From Sphingobacteriales bacterium (GTDB lineage Bacteria > Bacteroidota > Bacteroidia > Chitinophagales > JADIYW01), in assembly GCA_016699615.1 (NCBI GenBank), contig CP064984.1, positions 2,452,001 through 2,516,000 of the forward strand: a stretch of DNA of 64,000 nt, given 5' to 3'. Positions within the stretch are counted from its first letter, which is position 1. Each line of letters opens with the position of its first letter. Made by a program: the position numbers and the translations under genes. Shown piece by piece: positions 1 to 8,893 of this stretch. Under the pieces are notes generated by a model that was given only the letters and a program-made list of their open reading frames with translations, did no database searches and was not told where the DNA came from.

Positions 1-711
1 TTGCATTTTCATCACCACAAATATTCAGGCACACTACACGATGTGGAGGAAAGAGGCGTGACAAATGGCGAAAAATGGAGTTTAAAGAGATTAATCACCA
101 CACCAGATTTATTATTAGGTGGAATTTTGAGAGCAAATACAATCAGAAAAGACATTATAAAACAAATACAATTAGGAAACTTAAGTAAAGCACAAGCATT
201 AAGATTTAAGACAATAAAAACCTATGCTATGTTGCCATTCGGATTAATGGCACATTTCTTATGGTATGTATTTTTAATACATGTATTGATTCATTTTTTT
301 ACAAATACATTTGGCATAGCATACACAAGTCCAGCCATTGTTACCAATAATATGTGGTGGCTGCAACCATTTATTATGATACTAATATTACCAAATTTAT
401 TAAGACAATTTTGTTTGCATTTTATTACATCCAATATGCATTATTTTGGTGATGTTGAAAGTGGTAATGTAATTCAACAAACTCAAATACTAAATATATG
501 GTGGACATTTCCATTGCAATTGTTTTGTTTTTTCTTCGGTTGGACACATGCCATTCATCACTTTGTTGTTAATGAAACATTTTATATAAGGCATCTTACT
601 AGGAAAAATGCACACAAAATAATGAAAGAAAATGGTGTTAGATTTAATGATTTAGGTACATTCAAACGTGCCAATCGTTATAATGACACACAGAAACTAA
701 CCATAGCATAG
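1..711 (+). CDS. Fatty acid desaturase, C-terminal part (5' end outside window)
   Basis: Integral membrane di-iron desaturase fragment. The reading frame is open at base 1 and starts with a histidine box (HFHHH followed by KYSGT), which in the family follows the second pair of membrane helices, so the true start lies upstream; the TTG at base 1 is not taken as a start. Two hydrophobic stretches (about residues 75-105 and 118-136) and a last histidine box (THAIHHFV, about residue 180) fit a membrane-bound fatty acid desaturase acting on acyl lipids in the cytoplasmic membrane. Substrate and double-bond position cannot be read from this part. A secreted CHU_C protein follows on the same strand after about 60 bases. 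Confidence 0.75.
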   Translation: MHFHHHKYSGTLHDVEERGVTNGEKWSLKRLITTPDLLLGGILRANTIRKDIIKQIQLGNLSKAQALRFKTIKTYAMLPFGLMAHFLWYVFLIHVLIHFFTNTFGIAYTSPAIVTNNMWWLQPFIMILILPNLLRQFCLHFITSNMHYFGDVESGNVIQQTQILNIWWTFPLQLFCFFFGWTHAIHHFVVNETFYIRHLTRKNAHKIMKENGVRFNDLGTFKRANRYNDTQKLTIA

Positions 712-773
712 ATTTTCTGTTTTTTTATATTTTTCTATTTGCTAAAGAATTGTATATTTACATCATTGATGAA

Positions 774-3487
774 ATGATGCTAAAGTTTAAAATACTTTTT
801 ATATTACTAAGTGTATTTCTAATACAACATGCCTTTGCCACACACAATAGAGCAGGAGAAATTACTTACAGACATATTACAGGATATACCTACGAATTTA
901 CAGTTACAACATACACTAAACTGAGTGGTGAAAGTGAAGGCGCAGACAGACCAAGATTGCAAATCGTTTGGGGCGATGGCAATGCAGATTCTATAGATAG
1001 AGTTTCGAGAATTCCAACACAGTATGCAGATGTTTTTCAGAATATTTACAGAATGTATCATACTTACACAGGTCCAGGCAGGTATATTGTAAGCATGGCA
1101 GACCCAAACAGAATTGACAACATCATAAATATGACCAATTCTGTAAATACTGTATTTTATATTGAAGACACAGTAATTATTCTAAATCCAAATAATGTTG
1201 GCTATAATAGTTCTCCAACACTTTTAATCAGCCATTAGATGCCGCCAATGTAGGACAGCGATTTGTACACAATCCAAATGCATTTGATATTGATGGTGAT
1301 AGTTTAGTTTTTATGCTCATTCCACCAAAACAATCACAAACATCAAATGTAAATGGTTATTTATATCCAAATCAAATAAGAAGTGGATTAAATAATCAAT
1401 TCAATATAAATGCTAATACAGGAGAAATAATTTGGGAATACCCTCAATTATCAGGAATATATAATATTGCAATTCTAATAAAAGAATACAGAGCAGGACT
1501 TTTAATAGGTACAGTTGTTAGAGACATGCAAATATTTGTTGATTCAACAAATAACAGACCACCAGTATTACAAATCCCACAAAATATATGTGTAGTTGCA
1601 GGCGACAGTGTTAGGTTTTCTGTAAGTGCATCTGATCCAGATGCAGGTCAATTAGTTACACTAACATCAAATAGTACAGCATACAACCAGATAGTTAATT
1701 CAGCAGTTTTTGTTGCAAATCCACCAAACAATCCAGTTTCTGGTTTGTTTAGATGGAAAACAGATTGCGCACATCTAAATAAAAATGACTATCCAATTTT
1801 ATTTAAAGCAACAGATAATTTTGATGATTTACACTCATTAAGAGTCCAACATAATGATTTTGAACCTCAGCCTCTTGTAGATATAAAAACATTATATATT
1901 AGAATTGTAGCACCAGCACCTCAAAATCCAGTTGCACAAATTATAACTTCCAATAGTAGCGTTAAAATATCTTGGGATAGTTTGTATTTATGTAGCAATA
2001 ATACCAAATTCTTGAATTTTTCTATTTGGAGAAAAATACGTTGTGCTGCTACTCTAAATAATTATAATACTGAATTAGCAGCTCAAGGATATCAAAAAAT
2101 AAGTACCACAAATCTTTATACATTTATAGATAATACAATTGATGTAGGAAATGAATATAGTTATAAAATAGTGGCAGAGTTTGGAGATAAACCAGCTCAA
2201 GGTGTGCCAATAAATACGTTTAGAAGTATTGCATCCGAAGAAATATGTGTGCGTTTGCCATTAGATTTACCAATTATTTATAATGTAGATGTAAGAAATA
2301 CATCCACTTCAACTGGAAGTATATATATAGAATGGTCAAGACCAAGTGCTTCCGAATTAGATACTACAATAAATATTGCACCATATACTTTTGTATTATA
2401 CAGAGCAGATGGAATAAATGGTACGAATTTTACACCTATACATTCTGTTTCTGCCAATTCATATTCATTGTTAAATGATACAAGTTTCATAGATACTAAT
2501 TTGAATACAGAAGAAAATAGTTATACTTATAAAGTAATGTTTATTGCAAATAATGATACATTAGGTTTTTCTGGAACATCTTCTAGTGTATTCTTGCAAA
2601 CGACACCAGACTATAAAAGTATTGTGCTTTCATGGAGTTCAAATACTGCATGGGAAAACTACGAATATGTAGTTTATAGAAAATTACCAGGAAGTACGAC
2701 TTATGACTCAATAGCTATTGTAAGTACAACTACATTTAGAGACACAGGATTAATAATTGATAGTACTTATTGTTATAAAATTAAAGCATTTGGCCAATAC
2801 AACATTTTAGGTTTAAAACAACCATTAATTAATTTTTCTCAAGAGAAATGTGATGTTCCTATAGATACAACATCACCATGTGCACCAACACTTGCAGTTG
2901 ATAATTTTTGTAAGAATACAACATTGACTCAAGATGATTTTGTCAATTACCTTGCATGGAGTTTCGCTAGTACATGTGATACAAGTACCATTGTTCAAAC
3001 AAATGTGTATTATAAATCATACAACTCATCAGTGTATGTACAAATAGACAGCTTTAGTAGAACAAGTGTATTAGCATATGCACACGATTTGAATACATTA
3101 AAATCCTTAGCTGGTTGTTATTACATAGAAACTGTTGCTAAGAATAAGAAAAGAACAATATCCAATATTATATGTGTGGATGATTGTCCAATCTATGAAT
3201 TGCCAAATACATTTACACCAAATGCAGATAATCAAAATGACTTATTTACGCCAATTTTGCCATATCGTGGTGTGTCCAAAATAGATATGAAAGTGTACAA
3301 TAGATGGGGAAACTTAGTGTTCGAAACCAATAATCCTGATATTAATTGGAATGGTATGGATATTAAAAATGACAAAGATTTAAACACAGCAGTGTATTAT
3401 TATGTATGTTACATATATTACAAAACAGCTAATGGAGAGCAAAAATTATCAGAACCATTAAGCGGATATATACATTTATTTAGATAA
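774..3487 (+). CDS. Secreted protein with type B (CHU_C) T9SS sorting domain, frameshifted
   Basis: Large extracellular protein of unknown ligand. ATG codons at 774 and 777 precede a typical signal peptide (MLKFKILFILLSVFLIQHAFA, shown here only as evidence of the start); a TTG at 750 is also in frame but would add charged residues. After the signal come a PKD-like N-terminal region, fibronectin-like segments and a C-terminal domain beginning LPNTFTPNADNQNDLF and containing KVYNRWGNLVFE, the hallmark of gliding-motility-associated type B sorting domains recognised by type IX secretion. The frame breaks near 1222-1227 (CTTTTAATC): the upstream frame stops at 1236-1238, while the -1 frame continues with DAANVGQRFVHNPNAFDIDG, which is normal for this family. 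One extra T or A there gives about 904 residues. Riboflavin synthase starts two bases after its stop. Confidence 0.75.
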
Positions 3488-3488
3488 G

Positions 3489-4091
3489 ATGTTCACAGGA
3501 ATTGTACAAACTTTCGGTAAAATTATTGATGTTGTAAATGACAAATCTAATGTGCATTTTACCATCGAAAGCAATCTATCTAAGCAACTAAAAATTGACC
3601 AAAGTGTAGCACACAATGGCGTTTGTCTGACTGTAGTTAAGCAAAATAAACAATCGCATACGGTAACTGCAATAAAAGAAACTATTGATAAAACAACATT
3701 AGGTACTTGGGAAAAAGGAGATAAGATAAACTTAGAATTAGCTATGCAAGCTAATGCATTTCTAGACGGACACATTGTACAAGGTCATGTAGACCAAGTA
3801 GCAATTTGTAAAAAAATTGAACTGCAAGAAGGTAGTACTATGTTTTATTTTAAATTCATAGAAAAACCAAAATATGCTTTAGTAGACAAAGGTTCAGTAT
3901 GTGTTGATGGTACAAGTTTAACAGTAGTAAAAGCAAAGAAAAAGTTATTTAGTGTAGCAATTATACCATATACATTAGAACATACATTATTCCATCAATA
4001 CCAAGTTGGAAGTATAGTAAATATAGAGTTTGATATATTTGGAAAATATGTAGAAAATTTCCTTAAGCAATCTAAAAAATCAAAGAAATAG
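3489..4091 (+). CDS. ribE: Riboflavin synthase, alpha chain
   Basis: Catalyses the dismutation of two 6,7-dimethyl-8-ribityllumazine molecules to riboflavin and an aminopyrimidinedione, the last step of riboflavin synthesis, in the cytosol. The protein begins with the invariant MFTGIVQ and shows two lumazine-binding halves: the first with VAHNGVCLTV, the second introduced by GHVDQVA and containing VDGTSLTVV. At 200 residues it has the usual length of the family. It begins two bases after the upstream secreted-protein gene and probably shares its transcript; no other rib genes are in the window. Confidence 0.95.
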   Translation: MFTGIVQTFGKIIDVVNDKSNVHFTIESNLSKQLKIDQSVAHNGVCLTVVKQNKQSHTVTAIKETIDKTTLGTWEKGDKINLELAMQANAFLDGHIVQGHVDQVAICKKIELQEGSTMFYFKFIEKPKYALVDKGSVCVDGTSLTVVKAKKKLFSVAIIPYTLEHTLFHQYQVGSIVNIEFDIFGKYVENFLKQSKKSKK

Positions 4092-4092
4092 A

Positions 4093-4667
4093 TTATTGAA
4101 CAATTGCAAACTGTTGCTCTGCAAAATAATTGCTCTTAGCCAATAAAAATAAAACATACTCAGCATCTTTGATGTCAATGTTTCTCGCAAAAACAGGAGA
4201 TTTTTGTGGTGTGTCAAATTTTAAAATTGTTCTGTGTTGTTCTTTCCATTCATTATTTCTATTGATTCTGTATATTTCTTTATCAATTTTTATATTACTA
4301 ATTTCTTTTATGTTGTAAAAACTTCTACGATAGAAAAGACAAGTGGTTTTTCAGTAATCAAAAAATCTTTACTGATAATGATTCTTTCTCTACCAAAGAA
4401 AATCCACATAAAAATTGATGCACCAACCAAACCCACAATTGTCCAGATAATAAAAGATAGAATCAAAATATATTTACTATAAGTATGGTCAATTTTATTG
4501 ATGAAAAAATAAATTAATAGAAACAAAGAGATAGACCATGAGATAGTTGCAAGACTTAAAATAATTAAATTCTTTACACTTCTTTTCATAGGAATTCTAA
4601 TGGCTAAATAATTTTTATTTGCTTTGTAAGTGATGTGACCTTTATATATGTAATCAGAAATTTTCAT
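4093..4667 (-). CDS. Small two-helix membrane protein, frameshifted
   Basis: Unrecognised protein. The first frame (from 4667) gives 119 residues with two strong hydrophobic segments, about residues 33-56 and 66-90, then stops at 4308. Reading continues in the -1 frame without interruption to a stop at 4093-4095, adding about 70 soluble residues including KFDTPQKSPVFARNIDIKDA. The break coincides with an A5 run on the plus strand (4317-4321); one more A would give a single protein of about 191 residues reading VEVFYNIKEI across the join. The layout (N-terminal membrane pair, C-terminal cytosolic domain) resembles small PH-like Bacteroidota membrane proteins, but I do not name a family. Convergent with ribE, one base apart. 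Confidence 0.6.
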
Positions 4668-4728
4668 TCAATGTAAAAATAATCGAACAAAAAGAATATA
4701 TTAGCAAAAATATCTTAAATTATTTTAT

Positions 4729-5913
4729 ATGGCATTATTAAAATTTCCAGAAAATTTCATTTGGGGCACTTCAACAGCAGCATATCAAATAGAAAAAGCA
4801 GGCGAACACGATTGGAAAGGATTTAAAAGTATGGATGGTAGCATCTTTGATAATTGTAGTATGCATGATTCGCACCGTGATGAAGATTTAGAGCTAATAT
4901 GCCAAGTAAGTAATGGATACAGAATGAGCCACGATTGGAGCAAGCTACAAAAAGCACCATTTGCTGAATTTGATGAGAAAGAAGCTGATGCTTATTTGCA
5001 ATTTATGCAAGAACTAAAAAACAGAGGCATGCATATAATGCTTGTGTTGCACCATTTTACGCATCCAAAATGGTTTGTGGAGGCTGGTAGTTGGGAAAAA
5101 GGCGATAACTACAAAATGTGGGTAGATTTTGCAAAAAAATCAGTAGATAAATATGGACACTTAGTAGATACTTGGAATACTTTCAATGAACCAAACGTAT
5201 ATGTTAGTAATGGATATTTAATGGGTAATTTTCCACCATTCAAAAAAGGTAAGTTGTTTTTAGCTAGAAAAGTTTTGAAAAAGATGGAAATGGCACATAA
5301 TGAAGTATACGATTATATACATCAGAGATTTCCTAATGCAAAAGTTGGAATATCACACAATACAGTAAAATTTGTTGGAGAAATATTTCCAGGTCATTTA
5401 TTAGCAAAATTATTCGATTGGTGGTTTATGGATTATTGCCACAAGCATTTCCAAAAAGTAGATTTTCAAGGCTTGAGTTATTATGCCAGAATGCCATTCA
5501 GACCATTGCCTATTGATAATATTACACAACCAGGAAAATTAGAAAAATTAGGCAGAAAATCTGATTTGATGTGGGAATATAAACCAGAAGAATTTTACCA
5601 CATATTTCATAGATATTATAAAGAAAATAAAAGACCAATTATTATCACAGAAAGTGGCGTATGCACACATGACCCAAATTTTAGAATTGAAAGCATTAAA
5701 GAATATTTAGGTTGGATACATAAAGCACAACAAGATGGTATTCCAATACAAGGCTATTTCCATTGGAGCACAATAGACAACCATGAATGGAATATTGGCT
5801 TACACTACAAATTTGGATTGGTAAGTGTAAATTTTGAAACTGGCGAGCGCACCATGACAGAAGCAGGACGATTTATGAAAAAAGTAGCAACTGAAAACGC
5901 AGTTGAAGTTTGA
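4729..5913 (+). CDS. Glycoside hydrolase family 1 (beta-glucosidase-like)
   Basis: Retaining glycosidase with a TIM-barrel fold that hydrolyses beta-linked sugars, probably cytosolic because no signal peptide is present. Family signature seen: N-terminal FIWGTSTAAYQIE, acid/base glutamate in NTFNEPNVY (E154) and nucleophile in IIITESGV (E308), followed by GYFHWSTIDNHEW, where the aglycone/sugar-binding tryptophans of GH1 sit. The 394-residue length is shorter than typical beta-glucosidases (about 440-480), resembling the compact GH1 branch. The ATG at 4729 directly precedes the conserved start. It stands alone, with unrelated minus-strand genes on both sides. Substrate is inferred only at family level. 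Confidence 0.88.
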   Translation: MALLKFPENFIWGTSTAAYQIEKAGEHDWKGFKSMDGSIFDNCSMHDSHRDEDLELICQVSNGYRMSHDWSKLQKAPFAEFDEKEADAYLQFMQELKNRGMHIMLVLHHFTHPKWFVEAGSWEKGDNYKMWVDFAKKSVDKYGHLVDTWNTFNEPNVYVSNGYLMGNFPPFKKGKLFLARKVLKKMEMAHNEVYDYIHQRFPNAKVGISHNTVKFVGEIFPGHLLAKLFDWWFMDYCHKHFQKVDFQGLSYYARMPFRPLPIDNITQPGKLEKLGRKSDLMWEYKPEEFYHIFHRYYKENKRPIIITESGVCTHDPNFRIESIKEYLGWIHKAQQDGIPIQGYFHWSTIDNHEWNIGLHYKFGLVSVNFETGERTMTEAGRFMKKVATENAVEV

Positions 5914-5939
5914 TATGATATAAATAAAGAATAATGTAA

Positions 5940-6551
5940 TTATATTTTTTTTATTTCGAGTATGATTTTTTGTTTACATTTCTCCCATGTAAAATGTTTA
6001 TCATATACTAAAGGTTGAGGTTGAATATCTGCTTCATCAAAATAACTAAGGCTCTTATAAACCATGAAGATTGAGTTGTTATTGTATTTTTGTGAATAAA
6101 AGTCAAACATATCTTTTAACTCAAATTCTTGTAGCAAGTAGAAAATATCTATAAAATCTTTTTTAGAACCTCTTCCAGCAATAGCGTTGAGTTTCATGGC
6201 TGCAATGTCTTTTTTAGCAACCAATCTTATATTATTAATTAATAGATGTGCATCCAACAGTGGATAATTGTAACATACAAAATCTACTTTTATATTATTT
6301 ATATTTGTAATTAATATGTTTTTAGAAAAACTAAGAACTTGAGTTTTGCCAATTTTGCTTATAATATCTATAAATAAATCTGTTTCAATTGCTGCATTGC
6401 CAAATAAATCAATATCTATTGAATTTCTATGCCCAATTTGCAAAGCTAATGAAGTACCTCCAACTAAATTAAAATTAGAGAATGTGTCTTCTAACATTAG
6501 TTTTTCTAAGAGTTCCAAGAGTTCTGGAGCAACTGTCTGTTTTTGTAGCAT
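5940..6551 (-). CDS. AbiEii/AbiGii-like nucleotidyltransferase (putative toxin)
   Basis: Minimal nucleotidyltransferase of the AbiEii/AbiGii class, the toxin half of type IV toxin-antitoxin pairs in which NTP is used to modify tRNA or other targets. Seen: LVGGTSLALQIGHRNSIDID, that is the GG(T)S motif at residues 31-34 and the metal-binding DxD at D46/D48, then a basic segment with KLNAIAGRGSKKDFIDIFYL (about residues 123-142) typical of the family. It has 203 residues, somewhat short but consistent with the small Bacteroidota versions. Its start overlaps the end of the upstream partner gene by 46 bases, so the two are co-translated. Whether it is an active toxin or a housekeeping relative cannot be decided from sequence. 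Confidence 0.75.
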   Translation of the reverse strand: MLQKQTVAPELLELLEKLMLEDTFSNFNLVGGTSLALQIGHRNSIDIDLFGNAAIETDLFIDIISKIGKTQVLSFSKNILITNINNIKVDFVCYNYPLLDAHLLINNIRLVAKKDIAAMKLNAIAGRGSKKDFIDIFYLLQEFELKDMFDFYSQKYNNNSIFMVYKSLSYFDEADIQPQPLVYDKHFTWEKCKQKIILEIKKI

Positions 6552-6814
6552 GTAAATTCAGATTTATCAATATTAAATATTGTAGAAACAAATGAAAGCG
6601 TTACGGCATCTAAGTTTTTTGCTTTTAAAGCTGCTTCTTTAATATTATCCATACCATATAAACTTACAATTAATTTCCAGTCATCCATTGTGCCATATTC
6701 TAAAACTCTTGTAATAAAAAATGATTGATACTTTATTAAATCAAATAAAGCTAAATCTACATCCCAAAATAGATGTGGTGAGAAATCTTGTATTGAAATG
6801 GTTTTTCCCATCAA
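6506..6814 (-). CDS. DUF6922-like partner of the AbiEii-like gene (putative antitoxin)
   Basis: 102-residue protein containing FWDVDLALFDLIKYQSFFI and RVLEYGTMDDWKLIVSLYG, a pattern I recognise from short Bacteroidota proteins that regularly sit directly upstream of AbiEii-like nucleotidyltransferases (DUF6922 by memory, not checked). No nucleotidyltransferase residues, no membrane segment. It is first in a two-gene minus-strand unit and overlaps the next gene by 46 bases. By position it would be the antitoxin or a regulator; this role is inferred from gene order only. Confidence 0.65.
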   Translation of the reverse strand: MMGKTISIQDFSPHLFWDVDLALFDLIKYQSFFITRVLEYGTMDDWKLIVSLYGMDNIKEAALKAKNLDAVTLSFVSTIFNIDKSEFTCYKNRQLLQNSWNS

Positions 6815-6858
6815 TCAAAGATATGATATTTCATTTTAAAAAATATAGTATTAAACTA

Positions 6859-7746
6859 CTATAAACCTAAACTGTTTAATTTAATTTTTATTCTTTCGCT
6901 TAAGTCTTCACTCACAGGCATTAATGGCAATCTGATATTCTCGCTACAAATATCTACATGATGTAATGCACATTTTACGCCAGCTGGGTTGCCTTGCTCA
7001 AACATCATATTGATTAAATCATCAAGTAGGAAAACAGTTTTTCTTGCTGATGCAAAATCATTGTTTAATGCTTGATGTACCATTTCAGTGAATAGTTTTG
7101 GCGTGGCATTTGCCATTACAGAGATAATGCCATCGTAACCTAAAGCTATTTGTGGTACAATCAAATCATCATTTCCAGATAATAAATAAAAATTATCAGG
7201 TTTGTTGTGTGCCAATTCAATTATTTGCGACCAATCTGAAGTTGCTTCTTTTATGGCGATAATATTGCTAAAATTTTCAGCTAGTTTTAAGGTTGTACTT
7301 GCTTTTATATTGCTTGATGTTCTTCCTGGAACATTGTATAAAATTAAAGGTAATTCAGTGCTTAGCGCAATTGCTTTGTAATGCTCATACAAACCATCTT
7401 GAGTTGGTTTGTTGTAATATGGCGAAACTGATAAAATGGCATCTACACCAGTTAAGTCAAATGATTTTAATTCTTCAGCAATTTTTTGTGTGTAGTTGCC
7501 TCCAAATCCTGCGATAACAGGAACACGTTTAGATACCACACTCACAGTTGCACTTATCAAATCTTGTCTTTCTTTGTCGTTCATAGTTGCTACTTCGCCA
7601 GTAGTTCCAAGTACCACAACATAATCCACCTTATTTTCTATGACGTAGTTACATAGTTTCTCGTATTGATTAAAATTAATCGTTCCATCTTCATTAAATG
7701 GTGTTACCAATGCAACGCCTACGCCTTTTAGATTTATACTACTCAT
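6859..7746 (-). CDS. dapA: 4-hydroxy-tetrahydrodipicolinate synthase
   Basis: Condenses pyruvate with aspartate semialdehyde, the first committed step of the lysine/diaminopimelate pathway. Seen: LGTTGEVATM with the paired threonines (48-49), LILYNVPGRTSSN with catalytic Tyr137 and the substrate-binding arginine, and AIKEATSD with the Schiff-base Lys166. The length of 295 residues is normal for a class I aldolase TIM barrel. It lies between unrelated genes; dapB is 46 kb away at 53.1-53.9 kb, so the pathway is dispersed here. Confidence 0.95.
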   Translation of the reverse strand: MSSINLKGVGVALVTPFNEDGTINFNQYEKLCNYVIENKVDYVVVLGTTGEVATMNDKERQDLISATVSVVSKRVPVIAGFGGNYTQKIAEELKSFDLTGVDAILSVSPYYNKPTQDGLYEHYKAIALSTELPLILYNVPGRTSSNIKASTTLKLAENFSNIIAIKEATSDWSQIIELAHNKPDNFYLLSGNDDLIVPQIALGYDGIISVMANATPKLFTEMVHQALNNDFASARKTVFLLDDLINMMFEQGNPAGVKCALHHVDICSENIRLPLMPVSEDLSERIKIKLNSLGL

Positions 7747-7843
7747 TATGCTAAAATATTGCTCTAATTTCAGAAAAATAATTGAAATAAAATAGGATTT
7801 GACTTAAAATGAACATTAAATTGAGGATAATAATTTAATGTAA

Positions 7844-8866
7844 TTAAGATTCTTCTTGGTAATATATTTTGTAAAATTTTCTACCATCGTCATCAACGCC
7901 TTGCTGAATTAAACTTGTATTTCCATGTATGTATATATGAAAATTTTTGTCCAATTTAAGCACACTTTTGAAATATTTTGCCTGTTTCTTTACTGCTGGT
8001 GCAGAAATTTCAAATTTCTCTTGAAAATCAAAGTCATTATCTAGTTGATAAGTTTCGTCGTATTTTCTAAAAGATTCTATGATGTTTTTGTCTACTAATA
8101 CTTCTTCTTCAAACGCAGCTTGATGAAATGTGTCGTTTTTCTTAAAATATTGTACAGAACGATTCAATAATTCTATTTGGTCTGATTTAGAAGTTTCAAA
8201 TTCTTCTGGCAATTGCTCCACAATATATGATTTTGCAAATTGCAAAAACTGATTTGTTGCATTGATGTTGTCATCTTTTAGTTCAACACTCAAAAACTCA
8301 TTTTGCCAATAATCTGTTTCTACTTTTGCATTGTCTATCACTAAAATAGTATAAGGTTCTTCCGTTTGCAAAATCAAACATGCTTTGTCTAATTTTCTAC
8401 CGTTGATGCCTTCTTTCAAATGCATTTCCAAATCTTGTTGTTTTGAAGTTATTTCTATAAAATTGTCTTTATTTTCAATTTTGTAGATGCCAATTGCATT
8501 GTATAATTGACCATTAAATTTTACGTCATCAAATTTTATTACAAACAAATCTCCATCTTTTATATTTTGGTGTTTTGATACAGATTTCAAGTAATGATAT
8601 ATTTGTTGTGATGTATTTACAAAGTCTGATGCATTGAAAATTGATTTTGCCAATTTATATAATGCATGTAATTCTAAGTCTATAGTGTGCGTGAATTGAT
8701 AGGTTGCATTGCAAGTATTAAAAGGCTTTAAAAATATTTTCTTTAAAATTTCTTCTTCAAATTCATATTCAATGTCGTACGTTTTTTGGTTGACTAATGA
8801 TTTTCTGTCGTCTGCTATTTTATGAAATATAAGTTTTCTAATCGCTGCCTCATTAAATTCTATCAT
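7844..8866 (-). CDS. Nucleoid-associated protein (37-kDa YejK-like family)
   Basis: 340-residue soluble protein resembling the NdpA/YejK family of nucleoid-associated proteins. Seen: start IEFNEAAIRKLIFHKIADD, the central KDGDLFVIKFDDVKFNG and the ALGIYK-like segment AIGIYKIENKDNFIEI, then an acidic C-terminal half ending with FKSVLKLDKNFHIYIHGN. The family binds double-stranded DNA non-specifically; the cellular role in Bacteroidota is unclear. No membrane segment or signal peptide. Transcribed in the same direction as comEC (27 bases upstream on the minus strand), possibly one transcript. Confidence 0.75.
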   Translation of the reverse strand: MIEFNEAAIRKLIFHKIADDRKSLVNQKTYDIEYEFEEEILKKIFLKPFNTCNATYQFTHTIDLELHALYKLAKSIFNASDFVNTSQQIYHYLKSVSKHQNIKDGDLFVIKFDDVKFNGQLYNAIGIYKIENKDNFIEITSKQQDLEMHLKEGINGRKLDKACLILQTEEPYTILVIDNAKVETDYWQNEFLSVELKDDNINATNQFLQFAKSYIVEQLPEEFETSKSDQIELLNRSVQYFKKNDTFHQAAFEEEVLVDKNIIESFRKYDETYQLDNDFDFQEKFEISAPAVKKQAKYFKSVLKLDKNFHIYIHGNTSLIQQGVDDDGRKFYKIYYQEES

Positions 8867-8893
8867 GTATTTTTTTGACTAAAATAATGAAAT

